Assembly (NCBI RefSeq): GCF_900110065.1
Contig: NZ_FOCI01000004.1
Coordinates: forward strand, 1-64,000
Direction of reading: 5' to 3'
Source: Loktanella fryxellensis
Lineage (GTDB): Bacteria; Pseudomonadota; Alphaproteobacteria; Rhodobacterales; Rhodobacteraceae
DNA: 64,000 nucleotides
The notes below the pieces were generated by a model. It saw only the letters and a list, made by a program, of their open reading frames with translations. It made no database searches and had not been told where the DNA came from. The translations under genes and the position numbers were made by a program. Of the stretch, positions 35,219 to 43,135 are shown piece after piece. How positions within the stretch are numbered: the first letter of the stretch is position 1; each line of letters opens with the position of its first letter.

Positions 35219-35239
35219 TCGTTTGCGCATGTCGATCCG

Positions 35240-36325
35240 TCAGAGCGTGAAGTACTGCGCCCGTGCGCGGACGAACGCGCTGTCGTTGTCCTGCGTGCGA
35301 GTGCGCATGATGTTCAGCGCCTCGACGAAGCTTTCGGCGGTCTTCTTGGTCAGCGCGTCACCGCTGTCGCGCAGTTCCGTCAGCACCTCGAGCGAGGCGA
35401 CGGCACCCGCCTCGAGGATGCTTTCGGGGAACTGCAGCACGTTCACGCCATGGTCGTTGATCAGGGTCTGCAACGCGCGCGGGTCGTTGGCCATGAAGTC
35501 GCTGGCGACCATGTCGTATTCCGCCTGACTACAATCGCGCACGATGGCCTGCAGGTCGGCGGGCAGCGCCTGATACTTGGCCTTGTCCACGACCAGTTCC
35601 GTCGCCAAGCCCGGTTCTACGAAGCTGGGGAAGTAGTAGTTCTTGCACACCTGGTAAAAGCCCAGCGCCAGATCGTTGTAGGGCCCGACGAACTCGGCCG
35701 CATCGAGCGTGCCCGACTGCAGCGCCTGGAAGATTTCACCGGCCGCCATGTTGGTCACGGTGGCACCCAGTTTCTCCCAGACCTGACCACCCAGACCGGG
35801 GGTGCGGAAGCGGACGCCCTGCAGGCTTTCGACGCCGGTCAGCTCGGTCTTGAACCAGCCGCCCGCCTGCGTGCCGGTGTTGCCCGACAGAAAGCCCTGC
35901 ACGCCGAACTGGTCATAGACCTCGTCCCAGATCTCCTGCCCGCCCATGAAGCGGACCCAGCCCGCCAGCTCGTTCGCAGTCATGCCGTAAGGGACGCCGG
36001 TAAAGAACGACAGGGCAGCGGACTTGTTCTGCCAGTAGTAGGCGGCACCGTGGCTCATCTCGGCGGTGCCGTCGATCACGGCGTCCAGCGACTGCAGCGG
36101 CGGGACCATTTCGCCGGCGGAAAAGACCTGCACGGTCAGACGACCACCGCTGGCGGCGGTGATGCGGTCGGCCAGACGCTGCGCGCCGACGCCGAGGCCG
36201 GGAAAGTTCTTGGGCCAGGTCGTGACCATGCGCCATGTGATGTTGCCCTGCGCGATGGCGGGGGCGGCCAGCATGGCGGCCCCGGCGCCCAGCGTGCCGG
36301 TACGGATGAAAGAACGACGGTCCAT
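35240..36325 (-). CDS. TRAP transporter substrate-binding protein (TakP-like)
   Basis: A 361-residue periplasmic protein. The N-terminus DRRSFIRTGTLGAGAAMLAAPAIAQ has a twin-arginine-like motif (RRSFI), so Tat export is likely. The mature part (ITWRMVTTWPKNFPGLGVGAQRLADRI, SHGAAYYWQNKSAALSFFTGVPYGMTANE, GGWFKTEL, GLGGQVWEKLG) is typical of the subfamily that includes the 2-oxoacid binder TakP and the chloroaromatic binder FcbT1. A 2-oxo or related carboxylate is therefore the best guess for the ligand. AGGAGG lies seven bases before the ATG. It converges on the two permease genes at 33147-35125 and is presumably their partner although on the other strand. Confidence 0.9.
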   Translation of the reverse strand: MDRRSFIRTGTLGAGAAMLAAPAIAQGNITWRMVTTWPKNFPGLGVGAQRLADRITAASGGRLTVQVFSAGEMVPPLQSLDAVIDGTAEMSHGAAYYWQNKSAALSFFTGVPYGMTANELAGWVRFMGGQEIWDEVYDQFGVQGFLSGNTGTQAGGWFKTELTGVESLQGVRFRTPGLGGQVWEKLGATVTNMAAGEIFQALQSGTLDAAEFVGPYNDLALGFYQVCKNYYFPSFVEPGLATELVVDKAKYQALPADLQAIVRDCSQAEYDMVASDFMANDPRALQTLINDHGVNVLQFPESILEAGAVASLEVLTELRDSGDALTKKTAESFVEALNIMRTRTQDNDSAFVRARAQYFTL

Positions 36326-36461
36326 TGCATGTCCTCCTGTGGCAATGTGAGAAAGGCCCGCGCGACACGCGGACCCCCTCCGGGGGAATAGAAAGCAGCC
36401 CAGCGCGCCCATGTCCACAACCGACACGCGCAGGCCTCGGATTAGGATTGCTTTTTCGGTA

Positions 36462-37076
36462 TCATGCGGCCTGCGCGGGGACGTCGGGCAGATCGAGGAT
36501 CACCGTGCCCTGCTGCCACCGTCCCCGCACCAGAAAGCCGCGCGCGGCGATTTGCGGATAGGCCTGCCGCCAGTCGCGGAACCGGTCGTTCGACAATACC
36601 CGCACACCAAGGCGGATGGCGTAATCCAGCAAGAGCGGGTCGGCCGGGTTGTCCCTGTCCGCCACGGTGACGCGCGCGGGCGGCAGACCTATCAGGAACG
36701 CCATGGCGGTGGCATTCAGAAAGCGGTCCTGCAGCTTGTACCCCACGTTGGCATCGAAATAGACGTGAGGCCGTTCGCCGCGCGCTGTCAGCGCCACCAC
36801 CACCCGGGTCAGGACCAGCGCCGACGGCTCGCCGTTCCAGTGCATGACGTTGGACCCGTCCACCACGATGGTCGGCGCACCTTCTGCCTGCCGGGCCGCA
36901 CGGGGCAGTTGCGACGGTCCGCGCGACAGCTTTCGCACGAAAGTGCCAAGGCCCGCCACGACCTCCAGCGCCAGCACCGCCAGCAGGATCAGGACCAGCC
37001 CCTGCAAGCTGGCAGGGTCTGCCCCGCCGATGACCAGCAGCACGATCAGCGCGGCCAGTGCAGATGTCAGACCCAT
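36462..37076 (-). CDS. Membrane-anchored NYN/PIN-like domain protein
   Basis: A 204-residue protein. Two hydrophobic segments occupy about residues 4-45 (LTSALAALIVLLVIGGA, LQGLVLILLAVLALEVVAGLG), followed by a basic linker and a C-terminal Zc3h12a-like NYN (PIN-fold) domain. The domain starts with PTIVVDGSNVMHW (first catalytic Asp), followed by HVYFDANVGYKL (second Asp) and VADRDNPADPLLLDYA plus VLSNDRFRDW (further acidic residues). These residues form the metal site of NYN ribonucleases. A membrane-tethered RNase is the likely role; the substrate is unknown. The ATG at 37076 has AGGAG nine bases upstream. It is divergent from the taurine-pyruvate aminotransferase gene. Confidence 0.78.
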   Translation of the reverse strand: MGLTSALAALIVLLVIGGADPASLQGLVLILLAVLALEVVAGLGTFVRKLSRGPSQLPRAARQAEGAPTIVVDGSNVMHWNGEPSALVLTRVVVALTARGERPHVYFDANVGYKLQDRFLNATAMAFLIGLPPARVTVADRDNPADPLLLDYAIRLGVRVLSNDRFRDWRQAYPQIAARGFLVRGRWQQGTVILDLPDVPAQAA

Positions 37077-37255
37077 TCCCGTGCGCTCCTGCTGCGTCGG
37101 CTGCAACCAGCCCGTGTATCGCCATCATGCGCAACAGACCCGGCACCGCAAGTGGATCGGGCGACAGGACTCAGGTGCCCTGTCAGAGACCTTGCAATGG
37201 GCCGGATGCGGGGCCACACTCGCGCCAAATCCCCGCAATCCGCGAAAGCCGCCCC

Positions 37256-38638
37256 ATGAACCAGCATGTCCTGTCGAATGACCCTGCCGCCATCGTCGCC
37301 GCCGACCGCGCGCATGTGTGGCACCACCTGATCCAGCACAAGCCGTTCGAGACCGTCGATCCCCGCATCATCGTCGAGGGCAAGGGCCTGCGCGTCTGGG
37401 ACATCATGGGCAAGGAACACATCGACGCCGTGTCCGGTGCCGTCTGGACCGTGAACGTGGGCTACGGGCGCAAGCGGATCGCCGACGCGGTCGCGGCGCA
37501 GCTGACAAAGATGTGCTTCTTCGCAGGCGCCTCCGGCACCATCCCCGGCGCGCAGTTCGCCGAAATGCTGGTGGACAAGATGCCGGGCCTCGACCGCGTC
37601 TATTATGCCAACTCCGGCTCGGAGGCGAACGAGAAGGCCTTCAAGATGGTGCGCCAGATCGCGCACAAGCATCACGGCGGGCGCAAGCACAAGATCCTGT
37701 TCCGCGAACGCGACTACCACGGCACCACCATCGCCAACCTGTCGGCGGGCGGTCAGGCCGAGCGCAATGCGCAATACGGCCCCTTCACCCCCGGTTTCGT
37801 ACAGGTGCCGCACTGCCTCGCATACCGCCGCTGGGACGGCATGACCGACGACCAGTTCGGCCAGCGTGCTGCCGACGCCATTGAGGCGGTAATCCTGCGC
37901 GAAGGCCCCGACACCGTGGGCGCGCTGTGCCTGGAACCCATGACCGCCGGTGGCGGCATCGTCACGCCGCCGCAAGGCTACTGGGACCGCGTGCAGGAGA
38001 TCTGCGCGAAATACGACATCCTGCTGCACATCGACGAGGTCGTCTGCGGCCTTGGCCGCACCGGGACATGGTTCGGCTATCAGCAATATGGCGTGAAGCC
38101 CGACATCGTGACGATGGCCAAGGGCGTGGCGTCCGGCTACGCCGCCATCTCGTGCTGCGTGACCACGGATGCGGTGTTCGAACAGTTCAAGGACGACACC
38201 GACCCGCTGTCCTATTTCCGCGACATCTCGACCTTCGGCGGCTGCACCGCAGGGCCGACGGCGGCGATCGAGAACATGGCGATCATCGAAGAGGAAGGTC
38301 TGCTCGACAACTCCACCGCCATGGGCGCGCATCTGAAAGCGAACCTGCACGCGCTGATGGACAAGCACGCGGTGATCGGCGACGTGCGCGGTCAGGGCCT
38401 GTTCTGCGGTGCAGAGCTTGTCACCGACCGCGCCACGAAGGAGCCGCTGAGCGAAAAGCAGGTCGCGGCCATCACCGCCGACTGCATGGCGCAGGGCGTC
38501 ATCATCGGGGCCACCAACCGTTCGGTCCCCGGGTTCAACAACACGCTGCTGTTCGCCCCCGCCCTGATCGCGACAAAGGACGACATCGACCAGATCACCG
38601 ATGCGGTCGACCGCGCCTTGACCCGCGTTCTGGGCTGA
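37256..38638 (+). CDS. tpa: Taurine-pyruvate aminotransferase (class III)
   Basis: A 460-residue PLP enzyme expected to transaminate taurine with pyruvate to sulfoacetaldehyde and alanine. Class III features are visible: YYANSGSEANEKAFKM, YHGTTIANLS, the cofactor Asp260 in LLHIDEVVCGLGRTG and the Schiff-base Lys289 in MAKGVASGY. The N-terminal HVWHHLIQHKPFE and the segment FFAGASGTIPGAQFAEML are typical of Tpa in Rhodobacterales, but a different omega-aminotransferase specificity cannot be excluded from sequence alone. The upstream region has only a weak purine run before the ATG. No sulfoacetaldehyde acetyltransferase (xsc) or tauR is present in the window. The TRAP transporter nearby is a possible uptake partner. 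Confidence 0.82.
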   Translation: MNQHVLSNDPAAIVAADRAHVWHHLIQHKPFETVDPRIIVEGKGLRVWDIMGKEHIDAVSGAVWTVNVGYGRKRIADAVAAQLTKMCFFAGASGTIPGAQFAEMLVDKMPGLDRVYYANSGSEANEKAFKMVRQIAHKHHGGRKHKILFRERDYHGTTIANLSAGGQAERNAQYGPFTPGFVQVPHCLAYRRWDGMTDDQFGQRAADAIEAVILREGPDTVGALCLEPMTAGGGIVTPPQGYWDRVQEICAKYDILLHIDEVVCGLGRTGTWFGYQQYGVKPDIVTMAKGVASGYAAISCCVTTDAVFEQFKDDTDPLSYFRDISTFGGCTAGPTAAIENMAIIEEEGLLDNSTAMGAHLKANLHALMDKHAVIGDVRGQGLFCGAELVTDRATKEPLSEKQVAAITADCMAQGVIIGATNRSVPGFNNTLLFAPALIATKDDIDQITDAVDRALTRVLG

Positions 38639-38670
38639 CCCCTGCGGCGGGGCGCCGTCCCCGCCTGCGG

Positions 38671-38729
38671 CTTCTTCTGGTCCTAAATATCCCGGGGGGA
38701 GTCGCTTGCGACGGGGGGCTGGCCCCCCT
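38671..38729 (-). repeat. Intergenic repeat copy B
   Basis: Read on the minus strand: GGGGGGCCAGCCCCCC, a 15-base spacer, then CCCCCGGGATATTTAGGACCAGAAGAAG. Both halves match copy A, with the spacer longer and one base changed near the middle of the second half. Located just after tpa. Confidence 0.72.
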
Positions 38730-38776
38730 TCCCCGGTGCGACCATACGCGACGTCGGTCTGGCCACCAGCCAAGTC

Positions 38777-38820
38777 ACGGGGCGCTGCCCCGCACCCCGG
38801 GATATTTGAGACCAGAAGAA
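38777..38820 (+). repeat. Intergenic repeat copy C
   Basis: CGGGGCGCTGCCCCG stem followed by CACCCCGGGATATTTGAGACCAGAAGAA. The stem sequence differs from copies A and B but stays self-complementary, while the second half is nearly identical. It lies head to head with copy B, 48 bases away, at the 3' ends of tpa and the ABC ATPase gene. Confidence 0.72.
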
Positions 38821-38840
38821 CGGGGGACCTGGACGCTACC

Positions 38841-39902
38841 TCAGGCCGTGGTGCGGATGCGCGCCTCGGACGCAGGGTCGAACAGATAGACCCGTTTTGC
38901 ATCGATGGTGACGCCGACCCGGTCGCCACGGCGCGAGCGGTGGTCGCCGCGTTCCTCGATCACCAGACGCTCGCCGGTGTCGCCGAGCAGATAGACATAG
39001 GACACACCGCCGAGGCTTTCGGTCAGATCGACCGTATGCGTGTCGCCGGCGGGATCGGTCATCAGGTGTTCGGCCCGCATGCCCACCGTGACCGGCCCCG
39101 TGTGGTTGCGCAGGCCAAGGTCGAACCGCGCCTTCATCCCCGGCACGATCACCGTGCCGTCCATGACCTCGCCCATCATGAAGTTCATCGCGGGGCTGCC
39201 GATGAAGCCGGCGACGAACCTGTTGTCCGGGTCGCGGTACAGGTCCATCGGCGCGCCGACCTGTTCGATTCGCCCCTTGCGCAGCACCACGATCTTGTCG
39301 GCCAGCGTCATCGCCTCGACCTGATCGTGGGTGACGTAGATCATCGTCGCGCCGATCTCCTTGTGCAGGCGCGCGATCTCGACCCGCATCTCGACCCGCA
39401 ACTCGGCATCGAGGTTCGACAGCGGTTCGTCGAACAGGAACACCTCGGGCCCGCGCACGATGGCGCGCCCGATGCTGACGCGCTGGCGCTGACCACCCGA
39501 CAGGGCGGCGGGTTTGCGGTCGAGGTAGTCGTCCAGCTTCAGGATGCGGCTGGCTTCCGCCACCTTGGCCGCGATCTTGGGCTTGGGGTGGCCGTTCATC
39601 TTCAGACCGAAGCCCATGTTCTCCTTCACCGTCATGTGCGGGTAGAGCGCATAGGTCTGGAACACCATCGCGACGCCCCGGTCCGATGGATCGAGGCGGG
39701 TCACGTCGCGGGCCCCGATGCCGATGCGGCCTGCGGTGGTTTCCTCCAGCCCGGCGATCATGCGCAGCAGCGTGGATTTCCCGCATCCCGAAGGGCCAAC
39801 GAAGACACAGAACTCGCCGTCCTTCACATCCAGGTCGATGCCGTGGATGACGGTCACGTCACCATAGGTCTTGATCGCATTGTTCAACGTCACGCCCGTC
39901 AT
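38841..39902 (-). CDS. ABC sugar importer ATP-binding protein (MsmX/UgpC type)
   Basis: A 353-residue ATPase of the carbohydrate uptake class (CUT1). Walker A GPSGCGKST, Q-loop VFQTYALYPHMTV, signature LSGGQRQR, Walker B VFLFDEPLSNLD and YVTHDQVEAMTLAD are intact. A C-terminal TOBE/regulatory domain carries the GMRAEHL block typical of UgpC/MalK. The ATG overlaps the stop of the IclR gene (ATGA), so both are one transcript, divergent from the operon at 40890 that holds the binding protein and permeases but no ATPase. It is therefore the energy-coupling subunit of that galactoside importer. Confidence 0.92.
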   Translation of the reverse strand: MTGVTLNNAIKTYGDVTVIHGIDLDVKDGEFCVFVGPSGCGKSTLLRMIAGLEETTAGRIGIGARDVTRLDPSDRGVAMVFQTYALYPHMTVKENMGFGLKMNGHPKPKIAAKVAEASRILKLDDYLDRKPAALSGGQRQRVSIGRAIVRGPEVFLFDEPLSNLDAELRVEMRVEIARLHKEIGATMIYVTHDQVEAMTLADKIVVLRKGRIEQVGAPMDLYRDPDNRFVAGFIGSPAMNFMMGEVMDGTVIVPGMKARFDLGLRNHTGPVTVGMRAEHLMTDPAGDTHTVDLTESLGGVSYVYLLGDTGERLVIEERGDHRSRRGDRVGVTIDAKRVYLFDPASEARIRTTA

Positions 39903-40747
39903 GGTCGCGTCCCCCCTGTCGTGTTCGGTTGTCTCGGCGCTGCATCCGGGAACGACCAGTTGGCCGCCTCGGATGCGATGGCGCGGGCTGCGGCGCAGAC
40001 CTGCGGCGCGATGCCTGCCAGCCCGTCCAGATCCGTGCGCGCCGTGGTGCTGGTCACCGATACCGCGCCCAGAACCCGGCCCGCAGGCGTCAGGATCGGG
40101 GCCGCGATGCAGATGATGCCCGCCTCGTGTTCCTCGCGGTCGAAGGCGTAGCCGCGTCCCCGGATCTCGGCCAGTTCGCGGCGCAGGGCGGCGGGCGTCG
40201 TCAGGGTGCCGGGCTGGAAGCGGTGAAAGGATTGCTGGGCGATGATCGCCTCGGCTTCCGCATCCGGCAGGCAGGCCAGCATCGCCTTGCCCACGCCGGT
40301 GCAATAGGCGGGGCCGACCTTGCCGGCCTGACTGAACATCTCGACCGGACGGGCGGCATTGCGTTTCGCCAGATACAGCACCTGCGCGTGATCGAGCTGC
40401 GCCAGGTGCACGGTTTCCTGCGTCGCCTGCGACAGCCGCACCAGATGCGGGCTCGCGACCTGCACGAGGCTCGATTGCGCCCAGGCCGCGTGCGCCAGAC
40501 GCACCAGACGCGCACCGGGCGCATAGGTCTGATGGTCCGGATCATAGGCCAGCATGTTCTGGCTGACGAGGGTTTGCAGCAGGCGATACAGCGTCGGCTT
40601 CGGATAGGCGCTGGCCGCCAGCACGTCCGAGAACCGCACGGGCCGCCCGAAGCCTGCCACCTGATCCAGCACGTCGAGGGCCTTGCCCACGGTGCCGTCG
40701 AAGACAGCCGTCCGATCGGGTGCGGCAATGGATGCGGTGTCTGCCAC
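39899..40747 (-). CDS. IclR-family transcriptional regulator
   Basis: A 282-residue regulator. An N-terminal winged helix-turn-helix (about residues 18-85, with GKALDVLDQVAGFGRPVRFSDVLAASAYPKPTLYRLLQTL) precedes a GAF-like effector domain (from about 95) containing YCTGVGKAMLACLPDAEAEAI and a C-terminal GIICIAAPILTPAGRVLGAVSVTSTTAR block. The start is a GTG with GGGAAGGG upstream. It shares a transcript with the importer ATPase and faces the galactoside operon over a 142-base gap with overlapping inverted repeats, so it is the probable regulator of that locus, responding perhaps to galactose or a galactonate-pathway metabolite. Confidence 0.9.
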   Translation of the reverse strand: MADTASIAAPDRTAVFDGTVGKALDVLDQVAGFGRPVRFSDVLAASAYPKPTLYRLLQTLVSQNMLAYDPDHQTYAPGARLVRLAHAAWAQSSLVQVASPHLVRLSQATQETVHLAQLDHAQVLYLAKRNAARPVEMFSQAGKVGPAYCTGVGKAMLACLPDAEAEAIIAQQSFHRFQPGTLTTPAALRRELAEIRGRGYAFDREEHEAGIICIAAPILTPAGRVLGAVSVTSTTARTDLDGLAGIAPQVCAAARAIASEAANWSFPDAAPRQPNTTGGTRP

Positions 40748-40795
40748 GTCGGATGCCCTTCCCTGCGCCCCGTCTGAATGCCGCTGACGCGACTG

Positions 40796-40825
40796 TTGAC
40801 AAGCCTAGGAGATTCGCGATTAGGT
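40796..40825 (+). promoter_or_regulatory. Candidate promoter of galactoside operon
   Basis: A consensus -35 box TTGACA (40796-40801) is followed after 18 bases by a weak -10-like TTAGGT. The poor -10 would fit a promoter needing an activator or tightly controlled by IclR. Start of the first gene is 65 bases downstream. Confidence 0.4.
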
Positions 40826-40836
40826 ATCAATATGCA

Positions 40837-40860
40837 AAACTGAGTTTCACATAATGGAAC
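40837..40860 (+). promoter_or_regulatory. Candidate IclR operator
   Basis: Two overlapping inverted repeats lie between iclR and the binding-protein gene: a perfect AAACT-G-AGTTT (40837-40847), and GTTTCA-N5-TGGAAC (40844-40860) with one mismatch per arm pair. Palindromes of 12-17 bases in the shared promoter region are typical IclR sites; the assignment is positional. Confidence 0.5.
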
Positions 40861-40889
40861 CACGTGCATCGCAATTCAGGGAGGAAACC

Positions 40890-42152
40890 ATGTTGCGCAC
40901 TTCTCGTCTGACCGGCCCGCTGGGCACCGGCCTGATCCTGACCGCGGCCTTGCTGGGGGCCACGTCGGCCATGGCACAGCAGCGGGCACTCGTCTTCAAC
41001 ACCGATACGTCCGACCCCGCGCCCAAGGCCGCGTTCGAGGCGCTGATCGCCGACTTCGAGGCCGAATACCCCGAGATTGACGTGCAGGTGAACCTGTTCG
41101 ACCACGAAGGCTACAAGACGGCGATCCGCAACTTCTTGACCGCCGACAGCCCGGATCTGGCCAACTGGTATGCGGGCAACCGGATGAAACCCTTCGTCGA
41201 TGCGGGCCAGTTCATGGACGTGTCCGACGTGTGGGCCGACAACGACCTGACCACGCAGCTGGCATCCGCCGAATCGTCGATGACCATCGACGGTAAGCAG
41301 TGGGGCGTCCCCTACACCTATTACCAGTGGGGCGTGTACTATAACAAAGCGCTCTACGAGCAGGTCGGCGCCGAAGTGCCCGAAACCTACGACCAGTTCG
41401 TCGAGAACTGCCAGCTGTTCAAGGATGCGGGCATCGACTGCCTGACCACCGGCACGTCGCAGATGTGGCCCGCCGCAGGCCTGTTCGACTACTTCAACCT
41501 GCGCACCAACGGCTACGATTTCCACATGCAGCTGACCGCGGGCGAGATCCCGTGGACCGACGAGCGCGTGCGCGAGACGTTCGCCCAGTGGAACCGTCTG
41601 GTCGAGCCGGGTTTCATCACCGCCAACGCCGCCGCCATCGACTGGCAGGACGCCGCCGCCCTGATGAGCCAGGGCGAGGCCGCCAACTATGTCATGGGCA
41701 ACTTCGCCGTGGCGACGTTCCGCGACGGCGGCATGACCGACGAGACGCTGGGCTTCTTCCCGTTCCCGACGATCAACCCGGACGTGGAACGGGCCGAGGA
41801 TGCGCCGACCGACACGGTCCACATCCCCGCGGGTGCCAAGAACCCCGAGGATGCCAAGCTGTTCCTCGCCTACCTCGCGCGGGCCGATGTGCAGACCAAG
41901 CTGAACACCGCACTGGGTCAGCTGCCGGTCAACAACCAGTCGACCGTGGACCAGAATGATCCCTACCTCGCTGCAGGCTTCACCATGCTGTCCGAGGCGT
42001 CGGGCCTTGCCCAGTTCTTTGACCGTGACGCAACGGCCGAAATGGCCGCCAGCGGCATGGAAGGGTTCCAGGAGTTCATGGCCTATCCGGCCAACCTCGA
42101 GGACATCCTGAACCGGCTGGAAAGCGACCGTCAGCGCATCTACGCGCAGTAA
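40890..42152 (+). CDS. ABC sugar-binding protein (CUT1 type)
   Basis: A 420-residue periplasmic binding protein, first gene of the galactoside operon. The signal peptide is LRTSRLTGPLGTGLILTAALLGATSAMA followed by QQ at the mature end. The mature protein has the family 1 solute-binding layout (FEALIADFEAEYPEIDVQVN, VPYTYYQWGVYYNKALYEQVG, PTDTVHIPAGAKNPEDAKLFLAYL), with many Trp/Tyr residues suited to stacking on sugars. AGGAGG-like GGGAGGAAACC precedes the ATG. Context with alpha- and beta-galactosidases makes an oligogalactoside or galactosyl-glycerol type ligand likely; this is inference. A hairpin follows the gene. Confidence 0.9.
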   Translation: MLRTSRLTGPLGTGLILTAALLGATSAMAQQRALVFNTDTSDPAPKAAFEALIADFEAEYPEIDVQVNLFDHEGYKTAIRNFLTADSPDLANWYAGNRMKPFVDAGQFMDVSDVWADNDLTTQLASAESSMTIDGKQWGVPYTYYQWGVYYNKALYEQVGAEVPETYDQFVENCQLFKDAGIDCLTTGTSQMWPAAGLFDYFNLRTNGYDFHMQLTAGEIPWTDERVRETFAQWNRLVEPGFITANAAAIDWQDAAALMSQGEAANYVMGNFAVATFRDGGMTDETLGFFPFPTINPDVERAEDAPTDTVHIPAGAKNPEDAKLFLAYLARADVQTKLNTALGQLPVNNQSTVDQNDPYLAAGFTMLSEASGLAQFFDRDATAEMAASGMEGFQEFMAYPANLEDILNRLESDRQRIYAQ

Positions 42153-42165
42153 CGGCCACACCATT

Positions 42166-42189
42166 GGCGGTCCCGTCACAGGGGCCGCC
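42166..42189 (+). promoter_or_regulatory. Intercistronic hairpin after sugar-binding protein gene
   Basis: A 9-bp stem (GGCGGTCCC / GGGGCCGCC, one G-U pair) with loop GTCACA sits 13 bases after the stop codon and before the first permease, without a T-run. Position and form match the hairpin at 3240-3268 in the other importer operon and would favour higher levels of the binding-protein message. Confidence 0.6.
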
Positions 42190-42214
42190 ATCTGACTTGC
42201 CGGGGGAAATCGCC

Positions 42215-43132
42215 ATGACCGCACTGCCAGACGCCCACGGACCCAAGCGGTCGTGGTGGAAAAGCAATCAGCAGCGTGTGACGCCGTGGCTGTTCCTCGC
42301 CCCCGGCCTGTTCATGTTCGCGGTCTATGTGATCTGGCCCATTGCCGCGTCGTTCCGGTTCAGCTTCTACGACTGGGACGGGCTGTCGCCGATGGAATGG
42401 GTCGGCTGGGGCAACTATGTGGAACTGTGGTCGGACCGCAATTTCATCATCTCGCTCAAGAACAACATCGTCTGGCTGGTCCTGTATATGCTGGCCGTGC
42501 CGGCGGGACTGGGCCTTGCGATTTTTCTCAACCAGACGGTGACGGGCATCCGGCTTTATAAGTCACTGTTCTTCTTTCCTTTCGTAATATCTCAGGTCGT
42601 CGTCGGCCTGATGTTCGCGTGGTTCTATGCGCCGAACTTCGGCCTGTTCTTTCAGTTGACCGAATGGCTGACCGGCACTGGCACGGCGGTGCTGGCGAAC
42701 CCGGAATACGCGACATACGGCATCATCGTGGCCGGGCTTTGGCCGCAGATCGCCTATTGCATGATCCTGTATCTGACCGGCCTGAACAACGTGGCCCCCG
42801 ACCAGATCGAGGCGGCCCGTCTGGACGGTGCCAAGGGGCTGAAGATGCTGTGGTATGTCGTGCTGCCGCAACTGCGCCCCGCCACGTTCATCGCCGTGGT
42901 CGTCACCGTCATCGGCGCGCTGCGCAGCTTCGATCTGGTGTCGATCATGACCAACGGCGGACCCTTCGGGCAGACCCGCGTGCTGTCGTTCTACATGTAC
43001 GAACGCGCCCTGTCCGAATACGGCTTCCGCATGGGGTATGGCGCCGCCATCGCCGTCGTCCTGTTCCTGATCATGATGGTCTTCATCACCGGCTTCGTCT
43101 GGAAGATGGTCCGCGACGAGAGAGGTCACTGA
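42215..43132 (+). CDS. ABC sugar permease (MalF type)
   Basis: A 305-residue inner-membrane permease with six predicted helices, starting with TPWLFLAPGLFMFAVYVIWPIAASFRFSFYDW, the usual first helix of CUT1 MalF-type proteins. The EAA loop is IEAARLDGAKGLKMLWYVVLPQLRPA (about residues 205-230). GGGGGA lies 8 bases before the ATG. Together with the next gene it forms the importer channel. The ATPase is encoded divergently at 38841. Confidence 0.92.
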   Translation: MTALPDAHGPKRSWWKSNQQRVTPWLFLAPGLFMFAVYVIWPIAASFRFSFYDWDGLSPMEWVGWGNYVELWSDRNFIISLKNNIVWLVLYMLAVPAGLGLAIFLNQTVTGIRLYKSLFFFPFVISQVVVGLMFAWFYAPNFGLFFQLTEWLTGTGTAVLANPEYATYGIIVAGLWPQIAYCMILYLTGLNNVAPDQIEAARLDGAKGLKMLWYVVLPQLRPATFIAVVVTVIGALRSFDLVSIMTNGGPFGQTRVLSFYMYERALSEYGFRMGYGAAIAVVLFLIMMVFITGFVWKMVRDERGH

Positions 43133-43135
43133 GTC

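Noticed and set aside
33680-35230. 516-codon minus-strand open frame opposite the TRAP large permease
   Set aside because: Composition (His, Gln, Arg, Asp runs) is that of a reversed hydrophobic gene; the plus-strand permease has unmistakable DctM motifs.
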